NCBI GenBank assembly: GCA_014055525.1
Contig: WIAH01000001.1
Coordinates: 1 to 64,000 of the forward strand
Reading direction: 5' to 3'
DNA: 64,000 nucleotides
DNA from: Nitrospira sp. CR1.3
GTDB lineage: Bacteria > Nitrospirota > Nitrospiria > Nitrospirales > Nitrospiraceae
In this document: positions 1 through 7,482 of the stretch, piece by piece
Numbering within the stretch: the first letter of the stretch is position 1
Layout of the letters: each line of letters begins with the position of its first letter
Position numbers and translations under genes: made by a program
The notes under the pieces: generated by a model
Databases searched by the model: none
Told to the model about the DNA's origin: nothing
What the model saw: the letters and a program-made list of their open reading frames with translations, nothing else

Positions 1-208
1 TCGCGATCGTCATGATCTTCGTCGCATCCCGCCGCCCCTGGCTCTCGCTCGCCTTCGCCACCTCGTCGTAGCTGATGAACTTCGCCATCCCTTTATCCGC
101 GCACACCTTCGTCAACGCCGCCGTCAATGTCGTCTTCCCATGGTCCACGTGCCCAATCGTCCCGATGTTCACGTGCGGCTTCTTCCGCTCAAATTTCGCC
201 TTCGCCAT
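1..208 (-). CDS. tuf: Elongation factor Tu, N-terminal part (cut by window edge)
   Basis: EF-Tu delivers aminoacyl-tRNA to the ribosome as a GTPase. The first 69 residues are visible, beginning [20 protein letters not shown] and containing the G1 loop GHVDHGKT. The start ATG (206-208) follows an AAAAGGAG ribosome binding site. The gene lies downstream of tRNA-Tyr, tRNA-Gly and tRNA-Thr on the same strand, the same order as tyrU-glyT-thrT-tufB in E. coli, so all four are probably co-transcribed from the promoter at 1037-1065. The switch I stretch reads ATKIMTIA where most bacterial EF-Tu proteins have ARGITIN; the switch Thr is kept. The rest of the gene is outside the window. Confidence 0.97.
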   Translation of the reverse strand, partial: MAKAKFERKKPHVNIGTIGHVDHGKTTLTAALTKVCADKGMAKFISYDEVAKASESQGRRDATKIMTIA

Positions 209-265
209 AAATCACTCCTTTTCTAAATACCCTGAAGGTCTTATCCCGTCGCGCATTATGCAAAG

Positions 266-294
266 CGCTCCAGGTCGAGCAAGCTCTGTTTGGA
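266..294 (-). repeat. Spacer repeat after tRNA-Thr
   Basis: Just after the CCA end of tRNA-Thr the minus strand carries AGAGCTTGCTCGACC followed by GGAGCG. Nearly the same block follows tRNA-Gly (about 501-528) and tRNA-Tyr (about 768-795). The core GAGCTTGCTC (GAGCTCGCTC after tRNA-Gly) is self-complementary at its ends. A role in 3' processing of the tRNA precursor, or simple duplication of tRNA units, are both possible. Confidence 0.6.
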
Positions 295-366
295 GCCCAC
301 GACGCGGATCGAACGCGTGACCTCGTCCTTACCAAGGACGTGCTCTACCAACTGAGCTACGTGGGC
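291..366 (-). tRNA. tRNA-Thr (anticodon GGT)
   Basis: On the minus strand the sequence folds as a complete tRNA. The acceptor is GCCCACG paired with CGTGGGC, the D arm contains AGCTCAGTTGGTAGAGC, the anticodon loop is TTGGTAA with anticodon GGT, the T arm contains GTTCGATCC, and CCA is encoded. It is the last tRNA before tuf. Confidence 0.97.
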
Positions 367-500
367 CTTCCGGTTTCGTCTCGCGCCGTTCGCACTTCGT
401 GAAGCATGCCTCGCCATCAGTTGAATATGTCTCCCGTCCATCTGCGCTTCACGTCCCGAAACCCCAAGGCGCTATCCCATCCCCAAGAACGACTATCATG

Positions 501-528
501 GCTCCTGCTCGAGCGAGCTCGGTTTGGA
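501..528 (-). repeat. Spacer repeat after tRNA-Gly
   Basis: This is the second copy of the tRNA spacer block, reading AACCGAGCTCGCTCGAGC on the minus strand directly after the CCA end. It differs from the other two copies at a few positions, some of which keep the short GAGC/GCTC pairing. Confidence 0.5.
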
Positions 529-599
529 GCGGGCGGTGGGAGTTGAACCCACGACAGCCAGCTTGGAAGGCTGGGACTCTACCGCTGAGCTACGCCCGC
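525..599 (-). tRNA. tRNA-Gly (anticodon TCC)
   Basis: On the minus strand the acceptor GCGGGCG pairs with CGCCCGC, the anticodon stem CCAGC/GCTGG encloses loop CTTCCAA (anticodon TCC), the T arm contains GGTTCAACTCC, and CCA is encoded. It is the middle gene of the Tyr-Gly-Thr-tuf string. Confidence 0.97.
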
Positions 600-767
600 C
601 TTAGCCTATTGCTTGAGAAACGCCTAAGGTGTTGATCCGCTCGCAGGCCTCCAAAACAAGAACACTGAAGGTGTCGATCCCGTTCGTTTCGTCTTGAACT
701 CGCCGGCCCTAACTTGCTAATTCAAGAAACTTCGCGGTGCGTATCCGCTTGCGCACCATTGTTGAGC

Positions 768-795
768 GCTCGCGGTCGAGCAAGCTCTGCTTGGT
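768..795 (-). repeat. Spacer repeat after tRNA-Tyr
   Basis: This is the third copy of the spacer block, reading AAGCAGAGCTTGCTCGACC on the minus strand directly after tRNA-Tyr. It is almost identical to the copy after tRNA-Thr, although the tRNA bodies themselves differ. Confidence 0.6.
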
Positions 796-876
796 GGGCA
801 GGCAAGGATTCGAACCTTGGAAGCCGATGGCAACAGATTTACAGTCTGCCCCCTTTGGCCACTTGGGTACCTGCCC
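792..876 (-). tRNA. tRNA-Tyr (anticodon GTA)
   Basis: On the minus strand the acceptor GGGCAGG pairs with CCTGCCC. The anticodon stem CAGA/TCTG holds GTA, there is a long variable arm as expected for a class II tRNA, the T arm contains GGTTCGAATCC, and CCA is encoded. At 85 nt it is the first gene of the tRNA-tuf transcript. Confidence 0.97.
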
Positions 877-1254
877 GAAACAGCCAACGCAAATTTTCAA
901 TCGCAAAATCGTTGTCTTCCTTCATCATCTGGGATGAGAAAAGAAGAGTAGGCCGGTCCACGCACAGCACCTCCTTCCTTACAAGCAAGGATGAAAGTAC
1001 TGAGCCACGGACACAGCCTTGTTCAAGAAACGCCCGATTCTATTGATGAAGTCTCACGAAGTCAAGGGGCAAAGCGCCAGAGACAGAATTTTTTCTTTCC
1101 GACCGGCCTTCGTCCTCCCCGACAACCAATTCAATCCGTCCAATATTAGGGTGGACTAATTTCAGACCTCCCGCTAACGTCTTCGAGGACATTCAGACCA
1201 ACGGACGAGCTGGGAGTTGGAACCTGCCGATTTCCATGGAGTTACACAACGCGA
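877..1254. other. Intergenic region upstream of the tRNA-tuf operon
   Basis: This stretch holds the operon promoter (1037-1065) and the transcribed leader (877 to about 1030). On the minus strand the leader contains a small hairpin, TCCTT-GCTTGT-AAGGA. I see no protein gene. The part from 1066 to 1254 shows no feature I can name; it lies downstream of the stop of the metallopeptidase-like gene. Confidence 0.6.
1037..1065 (-). promoter_or_regulatory. Sigma-70 promoter of the tRNA-tuf operon
   Basis: On the minus strand, -35 TTGACT (1060-1065), a 17-base spacer and -10 TAGAAT (1037-1042) are followed by a GC-rich discriminator, CGGGCG. GC-rich discriminators are typical of stringently controlled stable-RNA promoters, which fits the tRNA genes and tuf downstream. 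The predicted start is near 1030, giving a leader of about 150 nt before tRNA-Tyr. Confidence 0.75.
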
Positions 1255-2130
1255 TCACTTGCAGGGTCTGTCTTGCGGGAGAATCTGAGCCGGTGCAAGG
1301 ACCTGGGTGGCCTGCTGAATCAGACCATCGGAAAAACCTAGCGCTTCACTCATGAGATGCCGGACTTCTTCCGGTGACACGCGCGAAGCGGGAGCAAGGA
1401 ACCGCTTTCTTGCGATCGCGCGTTCATCAGGATTTTCCGGCTCGTAGTAACCCCGGATTTTTCCCTCGCGATCCGCTTCCCGTAGACGTCGAATCCAGGC
1501 ATCCCGATTCTTTCCTGGCTTCTGAATCGATCCCGCGGATTGCCGACCCGATTCCAGCTGATTCCAGACAGCCCAGCCGATGAAGACTGCCCAGGCTTCG
1601 TTTAACGCTTCCCACGATTCCCGCTCGCTCAAGAACCGCTCTTCTGTCTCCGCTCTTCGCTGCACAACCGGCGTGATCAACACGGTGCTGTAGCGACAAC
1701 GTTGTTGCGATCGCGCAAACGCTAGGATTGGATCTCCCTGATCCCCCGCCCGCGTCGTCATCACGTAATCCATGTATGCATGAAAGAGTTCGTGATACAG
1801 CGTCTCCATCTCGCCGTTGGTGAGTCGATTGAGCGGTCGCAGGGTCCCTCCCGCGACATTGAACGAGAGCGCGCGGTTCAATACCATTCGATGCTCGCCC
1901 AAATGATACTCTGCCGCGAACGCTTGAAGATCATCGAATTCAAACGTGACGAAGTCGGATGGGACGGCCTTTAAGAACTTTACCGGCAACCCGAGCTTTT
2001 CCGCTTCGGTGACAATCTGCTTCCAGATGTGCCCGGTGAATCTTTCTTCGCCGTGTCCGTCGATGGGTTGAAATAGCAACGCGGAGAGGACCCAGAACAG
2101 GATGGTGAGATACCCGATGCCGCGCATCAT
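1255..2130 (-). CDS. Secreted HExxH zinc-metallopeptidase-like protein
   Basis: A protein of about 291 residues starting MMRGIGYLTILFWVLS, whose hydrophobic N-terminus looks like a signal peptide, so it probably acts outside the cytoplasm. It carries HELFH at residues 113-117, the HExxH zinc motif, and NEAWA about 60 residues later, a plausible third-ligand helix as in gluzincins. I do not recognise a named family. An upstream extension to 2292 is open, but it would overlap the end of the helicase gene and has a non-secretory N-terminus, so the ATG at 2130 is preferred (22 bases after the helicase stop). The two genes are probably co-transcribed. Peptidase activity is inferred from the motif only. 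Confidence 0.65.
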   Translation of the reverse strand: MMRGIGYLTILFWVLSALLFQPIDGHGEERFTGHIWKQIVTEAEKLGLPVKFLKAVPSDFVTFEFDDLQAFAAEYHLGEHRMVLNRALSFNVAGGTLRPLNRLTNGEMETLYHELFHAYMDYVMTTRAGDQGDPILAFARSQQRCRYSTVLITPVVQRRAETEERFLSERESWEALNEAWAVFIGWAVWNQLESGRQSAGSIQKPGKNRDAWIRRLREADREGKIRGYYEPENPDERAIARKRFLAPASRVSPEEVRHLMSEALGFSDGLIQQATQVLAPAQILPQDRPCK

Positions 2131-2152
2131 GTGAAGCCTGCCCGGACGCCGA

Positions 2153-4180
2153 TCAATACAAATCGTCCCTGTATCCCCGCCAATCCGAATGGCTTCCCTC
2201 TTCAATGAGCGCCAACTGATCGAACATTGCCGGAGAGACGTGGTCCAGAAAGCGGGTCGGCTTCGACAGCAACATACCGCTGCCCTTATCAAACACGTTG
2301 ATCGGATACGTGAGATAGAGATGGCGTTTGGCGCGCGTCACCGCAACATAGAAGAGCCGGCGCTCCTCTTCCAGTTCCTCGTCGGTCACGAACGAATAGA
2401 TCGACGGGAATTTTCCGTCGACGACCCAGATGACGAACACGCACTGCCATTCCAATCCTTTGGCCGAATGGATCGTGGACAGCACCATCCGTTCATCGTC
2501 GCGGTCCGGCGCCTCCACATCCACCGCGCTGCCGTCGGGCGGTTCAAGCGCGAGATCGGCAAGAAACTGGTCGACCTCGGGATACCCCTCCGCAATGGTC
2601 TGCAGGTGGTCCAGATCTCTCGTCCGCTTCGGATAGTCGTCGTACTGTTCCCGGAGGATCGGGAGATAGTACTCATAAATATGATTGACCTGATCGGCGG
2701 TCCCCAGATCGTGAGACCCGGAGAGACTCTCCAGCGTATGTGCCAGATTTTTGAGACCCTGTCCCGATCGCCCGCTCACCTCGCGCAACACGTGATAGGG
2801 TCGTTCCGATTTGACCAGCGAGGCCAACAAATCCTGCGCCTTTTTCGGACCGACTCCTTCGACCAACATCAATACTCTGTGCCAACTTACTGCGTCGAGC
2901 GGGTTGGCAACGACCCGAAGATGGGCCAGTAGATCCTTGACATGGGCCGTCTCGATGAACTTCACGCCGCCCCGCTTCACAAAAGGCAGGCCTCGGCGGG
3001 ACAGCTCGATTTCCAAGTCGAACGAATGGAAGCTCGACCGGAAGAGCACGGCCACTTCGCCCAACGGCACGCCTTCCTCGCGCAGTTCCAAGATCTTCTG
3101 AGCCACGAAGCGCGATTGGGCATTCTCACCCGCGGCCTCCGCCAACGTCGGCAACGGTCCATCCAGCTTGCGCGTGAAGAGATGCTTGGTGTACTTCTCC
3201 GCGGCTTCCTCGATAATGCAGTTGGCGAGATCCAGGATCGGCTGCGTGCTGCGATAGTTTTCCTCAAGCTTGTAAATGGTCGCTCCCGGAAAGTTCGTCG
3301 GAAATTCCATGATGTTCTTGAACGTCGCGCCGCGGAACGCATAAATCGATTGGCTGTCGTCCCCGACGACCATGACATTCTGATGAGTCGAGGCGAGATG
3401 GCGAATCACGTCGGCCTGCAAGCGATTGGTATCCTGATACTCATCGACAAGGATGTGGCGATACAACTGCGAGATTGTCTGCCGAGCCTGTCGATCATCC
3501 GTCAGCAACCGCCTGAGCAGGACGAGCAGGTCGTCGTAATCCACCAGTTGGCGTTGGCGCTTGGCCGTCTGATAGCCTTTCTGCAATTGCCTGAGAGCTT
3601 CAAGATGATCGGCAAAATGACTGAACTCCTCCAAGAGGATGTCGTCCAGACTGCGCAGCGTGTTCTCGGCTTTGCTGAAGATTTCGGCGATCGTGCCCTT
3701 GCGGGGGAACCGCTTGTCTTTCTCATTGAGCCCCAGTTGCGACCGCACGAGCGCAATCAAATCTTCGGCATCGCTGCGATCGAGGATGGTAAAAGCCGGC
3801 TCCAGGCCGATGGCGCGGCCGTAGCGTCGCAGCAACATGTTGGCGACCGAGTGGAACGTCCCCCCGCAGACCCGCTCGCTGGGGGCGCCGATCAACTCGC
3901 CCGCCCGGTCGAGCATTTCTTGCGCCGCTTTGCGGGTGAACGTGAGCAGCAGAATATTGGACGGATCGACGCCGGAATCGATCAGGTAGGCGACGCGATA
4001 GACCAGCGTGCGCGTCTTGCCGCTGCCCGCCCCCGCAATCACGAGTGAAGGCCCATCACCGGCCGTCACTGCAGCCAACTGTTGGGGATTCAGCGCCGCC
4101 GCATAGTCGATGGAAAGCTTGCGCGGAACGGCATCATCCGGCGTCCGCTTCAGAATGTACGGCGTAATGTTTCGATTCAT
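2153..4180 (-). CDS. UvrD/Rep/PcrA-type ATP-dependent DNA helicase
   Basis: A 675-residue superfamily 1A helicase that unwinds DNA 3' to 5' in repair or replication restart. Visible motifs are Q motif region LNPQQLAAVTA, Walker A AGAGSGKT (residues 49-56), motif Ia LLTFTRKAA, the DEYQDT Walker B box, GDDSQSIYAFRGA (motif III), a motif V stretch LSTIHSAKGLEW and motif VI YVAVTRAK. Its length matches Rep/PcrA, slightly shorter than UvrD, and I cannot tell which paralogue it is. The start ATG at 4180 gives a normal N-terminus just ahead of the Q motif. The downstream secreted HExxH gene begins 22 bases after the stop. Confidence 0.93.
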   Translation of the reverse strand: MNRNITPYILKRTPDDAVPRKLSIDYAAALNPQQLAAVTAGDGPSLVIAGAGSGKTRTLVYRVAYLIDSGVDPSNILLLTFTRKAAQEMLDRAGELIGAPSERVCGGTFHSVANMLLRRYGRAIGLEPAFTILDRSDAEDLIALVRSQLGLNEKDKRFPRKGTIAEIFSKAENTLRSLDDILLEEFSHFADHLEALRQLQKGYQTAKRQRQLVDYDDLLVLLRRLLTDDRQARQTISQLYRHILVDEYQDTNRLQADVIRHLASTHQNVMVVGDDSQSIYAFRGATFKNIMEFPTNFPGATIYKLEENYRSTQPILDLANCIIEEAAEKYTKHLFTRKLDGPLPTLAEAAGENAQSRFVAQKILELREEGVPLGEVAVLFRSSFHSFDLEIELSRRGLPFVKRGGVKFIETAHVKDLLAHLRVVANPLDAVSWHRVLMLVEGVGPKKAQDLLASLVKSERPYHVLREVSGRSGQGLKNLAHTLESLSGSHDLGTADQVNHIYEYYLPILREQYDDYPKRTRDLDHLQTIAEGYPEVDQFLADLALEPPDGSAVDVEAPDRDDERMVLSTIHSAKGLEWQCVFVIWVVDGKFPSIYSFVTDEELEEERRLFYVAVTRAKRHLYLTYPINVFDKGSGMLLSKPTRFLDHVSPAMFDQLALIEEGSHSDWRGYRDDLY

Positions 4181-4278
4181 GAGGAAAACTAGAGGCGCCT
4201 GCGCTGTATAACATTATAAACGAGAGGGTTTCAACGAGCTCTGGAATCGGGGCGACTATGCCTCTTCCACGGCACCCC

Positions 4279-4308
4279 TTGGAGGCATACCAGCGTCTCA
4301 GCTATAAT
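4279..4308 (+). promoter_or_regulatory. Sigma-70 promoter of the gene at 4342
   Basis: -35 TTGGAG (4279-4284), an 18-base spacer and a perfect -10 TATAAT (4303-4308). Transcription would start near 4315, which rules out the open-frame ATG at 4258 and supports the ATG at 4342. Confidence 0.75.
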
Positions 4309-4341
4309 GGTCTTTTTGTTCAGGGAGGCCGAACAGGATAT

Positions 4342-5196
4342 ATGGCCGTGGGAAATACTCCTTATAATCAGCAACAACGCTCGCTTGCCGAACTGATTCT
4401 TGCCGTCGCCGGCGAATCGGTTACAGTCATGAAGAAGAACGCCCCCGAGCAGGCATTGAAACTCAAGCGCCAGGACGAATGGGGACTGTACCTCGAGTTT
4501 CTCAAAGTCATGTTCAATCTGACAGACAGGCTTTCGGCCTTCCACATTCCGATCAAGGACCAGCCGGAATTCATGAACGGGCTGGAAGATGCCGTGACCA
4601 CGCAACTCAAGACGGTGCTGGAGCCCGCCTTCGGCTCGGGCGTGGATCAGTCGGAAATCATGGTGACGATAGGAGGAGCCGTGGCGGAGAGTCGTGAACT
4701 GTATGAGCGCTATCGGTTTTCAATCACCGAAGACAGCAAGGCCAAGAATGACATGTTTGACGCCTTCGGCGGGCGCGTGGCCGAAGCGCTCGGAATGAGC
4801 GGCCATCCGCAGATCACATCAGCCGCGACAATCTGCGCCACCGCTGTCGTTCCAGCCATTGCCGCGATCCTCCAAGGGGAGGCGCCGCCGGCCACAGCCG
4901 GCATCTCGGCACAACCGGTGTCGGGGGTCGCAGGCTCGGCTGTCGCGGCGTCTACTGCGTCGAAAGGCCAGACCGGGAACGAAATCAAATTGATCAGTGT
5001 GATGTCCACCGTGACCGGTGAAGAAGTGGAAACACGCTGGGGACTCCATCCCCGCTTCCGCCAGGATCTCACTCGGGACGAAGCGCAGCAACTCACGAAG
5101 TTGATGAATCGAGTTGCGAAAATTCTTGGCGAACGCTACGCATCCGTGGCATTCTCGGACGAGTGGACCTCCTGGCATAAGGCCGGCCACGCCTGA
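4342..5196 (+). CDS. Conserved-type hypothetical protein (unknown function)
   Basis: A 284-residue protein starting MAVGNTPYNQQQ. The start is fixed by the promoter at 4279-4308 and by AGGAT just ahead of the ATG. The N-terminal two thirds is mostly helical in character, with no signal peptide. An Ala/Pro/Gly-rich linker lies near residues 180-215, and the C-terminal part has a short domain ending in a helix around NRVAKILGERY. I do not recognise the family. It precedes glgP by 67 bases on the same strand, so it may be co-transcribed with glycogen metabolism, but nothing in the sequence shows a functional link. Confidence 0.75.
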   Translation: MAVGNTPYNQQQRSLAELILAVAGESVTVMKKNAPEQALKLKRQDEWGLYLEFLKVMFNLTDRLSAFHIPIKDQPEFMNGLEDAVTTQLKTVLEPAFGSGVDQSEIMVTIGGAVAESRELYERYRFSITEDSKAKNDMFDAFGGRVAEALGMSGHPQITSAATICATAVVPAIAAILQGEAPPATAGISAQPVSGVAGSAVAASTASKGQTGNEIKLISVMSTVTGEEVETRWGLHPRFRQDLTRDEAQQLTKLMNRVAKILGERYASVAFSDEWTSWHKAGHA

Positions 5197-5263
5197 TTCG
5201 CCCGTCGCGGGATGCCGGCCATCCTCTCACAATCGCCTCGGTCCCCAATCACAAGGAGACGCA

Positions 5264-7423
5264 GTGGAGACTACGAATGTCGCTCAGGATTCACGAATCA
5301 CATTGCCGCTGAGTCTGGCCCGCCTCGCGGAGTTGTCCAAGAATCTTTGGTGGAGCTGGACGTTGGAAGCCCGTCAACTGTTCGAAACCATCGACCCCAC
5401 CCTTTGGTTTCTGACGCATCACAACCCCGTCAAGCTGCTCGCCGACGTGAAACCGGAACGGCTGGCGCGGCTGGCGGAAGATCCATCGTACCTCCGGCAG
5501 TACTCGGCCGTGATCAAACTGTTCGATGAGTATCGGGCGAATGGACACAGCTGGTTCAGCACCCAGCATGCGGCGTCCGCCAAAGAAACCATCGCCTATT
5601 TTTCGGCTGAATTCGGCCTCCACACGTCGATTCCCATTTATAGCGGCGGCCTGGGAATTCTGGCAGGAGACCACTGCAAGGAAGCCAGTGACCTCGGCGT
5701 TCCCCTGGTGGGGATCGGATTTATGTACCCGCAGGGATACTTCCGCCAGCGCATTACGCCAGAAGGCTGGCAGGAAGCCGCGTATGCGCCGTTCAATCGC
5801 GAGGACTCTCCGATTCATCCGGCGCTCACGCCTTCGGGAGAGCCCTGCCGGATCACCGTGGAGATGGGCGGGCGGGTCGTCGCCGCGGTTGTCTGGAAGG
5901 TGCTGGTCGGGCGTGTGCCGCTCTACCTCATCGATACAGATGTCCCGGAAAATACCCCGGAGAATCGCGCACTCTCCGCCCGATTGTACGGAGGCGATCA
6001 GGAAATGCGGCTCTGCCAGGAAATCTTGCTTGGCATCGGAGGCGTTCGGGTCCTTCGCACTCTTGGCATCGCGCCATCCGTTTGGCACGCCAATGAGGGG
6101 CATTCCGCCTTTCTGACTCTGGAACGGCTGCGCGAGTTGGCTCAAAAAGGCACTTCTCATGCCGAAGCGAGTGAGTTCGTCCGCCAGAGCACCGTCTTCA
6201 CGACCCATACTCCCGTCCCGGCCGGACATGACGTGTTTCCCCATTACCTAATGGACCGCTACTTTGCAGGATTTTGGGATCAGATCGGGCTCACCCGCGA
6301 TGAATTTCTTCGATTGGGAGACACACCGGAGTCTCACAGCCAAGGCTTCAACATGACCGCTCTCGTAATGAGATTGTCGGCACACATCAACGGCGTCAGC
6401 CGCGAGCACGGACGGGTGAGCCGCCAGATGTGGCAACACTTTTGGCCTGGTCTTCCCGTCGACCAGGTGCCGATTCGGAGCGTCACAAACGGCGTCCATG
6501 CGCCGACGTGGATCGCTCCGGATCTTCATCGGTTGTACAGCAGGTCACTCAGTCCAAACTGGGCAGAGACCTGCGACGACCCTGCAATGTGGCAGCGGGT
6601 CGCCGATATTCCTGACCATGAACTGTGGGCTGTTCGCCAAGCGGTCAAGCGAAAACTGATGGGGTTCATCAGAGAGCGGGCCCGCAACGGCTGGGTGCAA
6701 GGCCACCTTCAACCGTCACAAGTGCTCGCCCGTGGCACGCTGTTGGATCCCGAGGCTCTGACCATCGGATTTGCGCGACGGTTCGCGACATACAAACGGG
6801 CTACGTTGCTATTCAGCGATCTTGAGCGCTTGAAACGCCTTCTTCAAGACCGGTGGCGTCCTGTTCAATTGATCTTTGCAGGAAAAGCCCATCCGGCGGA
6901 TGAGCCGGGCCGCTATTTCATTCATGAGGTCTTAAACTTCTGTCAGGATCACAAACTTGGCGGCCACGTGGCCTTCCTGGAAGACTACGAAATGCACATG
7001 GCGAAGTACCTCGTGCAGGGCGTCGACATCTGGCTCAATACGCCCCGTTTTCCGATGGAGGCCAGCGGCACGAGCGGGATGAAGGCTGCGCTCAACGGCG
7101 CGCTGCACTTCAGCGTGCTCGACGGCTGGTGGCAAGAGGGATACAACGGCGCCAACGGCTGGGGTATCCAACCCTTAACCGACAATTCGGACGCCCAGGT
7201 CCAGGATCGTCATGACGCCGAACAGCTGTACCGATTATTGGAACAGGAAGCCGTGCCGCTCTACTATCAGCGTGATCTCGACGGCATCCCGCGCGGCTGG
7301 CTGCAACTGGTCAAAGAAAGCATCAGAACCGTCGCACCCGCTTTCTGCACCAAGCGAATGGTCAAGGATTACGTGGAGATGCTGTATACGCCGGCGATGG
7401 TCCGCACTCCGACGAAATGGTAG
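5264..7423 (+). CDS. glgP: Alpha-glucan (maltodextrin/glycogen) phosphorylase
   Basis: A 719-residue GT35-family enzyme that releases glucose-1-phosphate from alpha-1,4-glucans with pyridoxal phosphate. It belongs to the shorter bacterial type with an N-terminal domain beginning LPLSLARLAELSKNLWWSW. The PLP-lysine motif GTSGMKAALNG is near residue 603 (Lys about 607), and YFSAEFGLH and SVTNGVH blocks are also visible. The start is a GTG at 5264 with AAGGAG five bases upstream; the longer open frame from 5114 would overlap the previous gene. The enzyme probably works with MalQ (22227-24476), which supplies longer glucan chains. Confidence 0.95.
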   Translation: METTNVAQDSRITLPLSLARLAELSKNLWWSWTLEARQLFETIDPTLWFLTHHNPVKLLADVKPERLARLAEDPSYLRQYSAVIKLFDEYRANGHSWFSTQHAASAKETIAYFSAEFGLHTSIPIYSGGLGILAGDHCKEASDLGVPLVGIGFMYPQGYFRQRITPEGWQEAAYAPFNREDSPIHPALTPSGEPCRITVEMGGRVVAAVVWKVLVGRVPLYLIDTDVPENTPENRALSARLYGGDQEMRLCQEILLGIGGVRVLRTLGIAPSVWHANEGHSAFLTLERLRELAQKGTSHAEASEFVRQSTVFTTHTPVPAGHDVFPHYLMDRYFAGFWDQIGLTRDEFLRLGDTPESHSQGFNMTALVMRLSAHINGVSREHGRVSRQMWQHFWPGLPVDQVPIRSVTNGVHAPTWIAPDLHRLYSRSLSPNWAETCDDPAMWQRVADIPDHELWAVRQAVKRKLMGFIRERARNGWVQGHLQPSQVLARGTLLDPEALTIGFARRFATYKRATLLFSDLERLKRLLQDRWRPVQLIFAGKAHPADEPGRYFIHEVLNFCQDHKLGGHVAFLEDYEMHMAKYLVQGVDIWLNTPRFPMEASGTSGMKAALNGALHFSVLDGWWQEGYNGANGWGIQPLTDNSDAQVQDRHDAEQLYRLLEQEAVPLYYQRDLDGIPRGWLQLVKESIRTVAPAFCTKRMVKDYVEMLYTPAMVRTPTKW

Positions 7424-7482
7424 GGTCGGACCAACGCGGTCTCTCTCGACAGCTCCAGCCATGTGGTGCTATCTGTGAATTC

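Noticed and set aside
955-1015. Possible decayed tRNA-Thr(TGT) in the tuf leader, because GCTTGTAAG and GGCTCAGTA occur on the minus strand where E. coli has thrU.
   Set aside because: The anticodon stem does not pair around a seven-base loop, no T arm is present and the ends do not pair. Only a small hairpin remains.
2942-4048. A 368-codon open frame on the plus strand.
   Set aside because: It is the antisense of the UvrD-type helicase gene, whose motifs are clear. The frame has composition typical of a GC-rich shadow.
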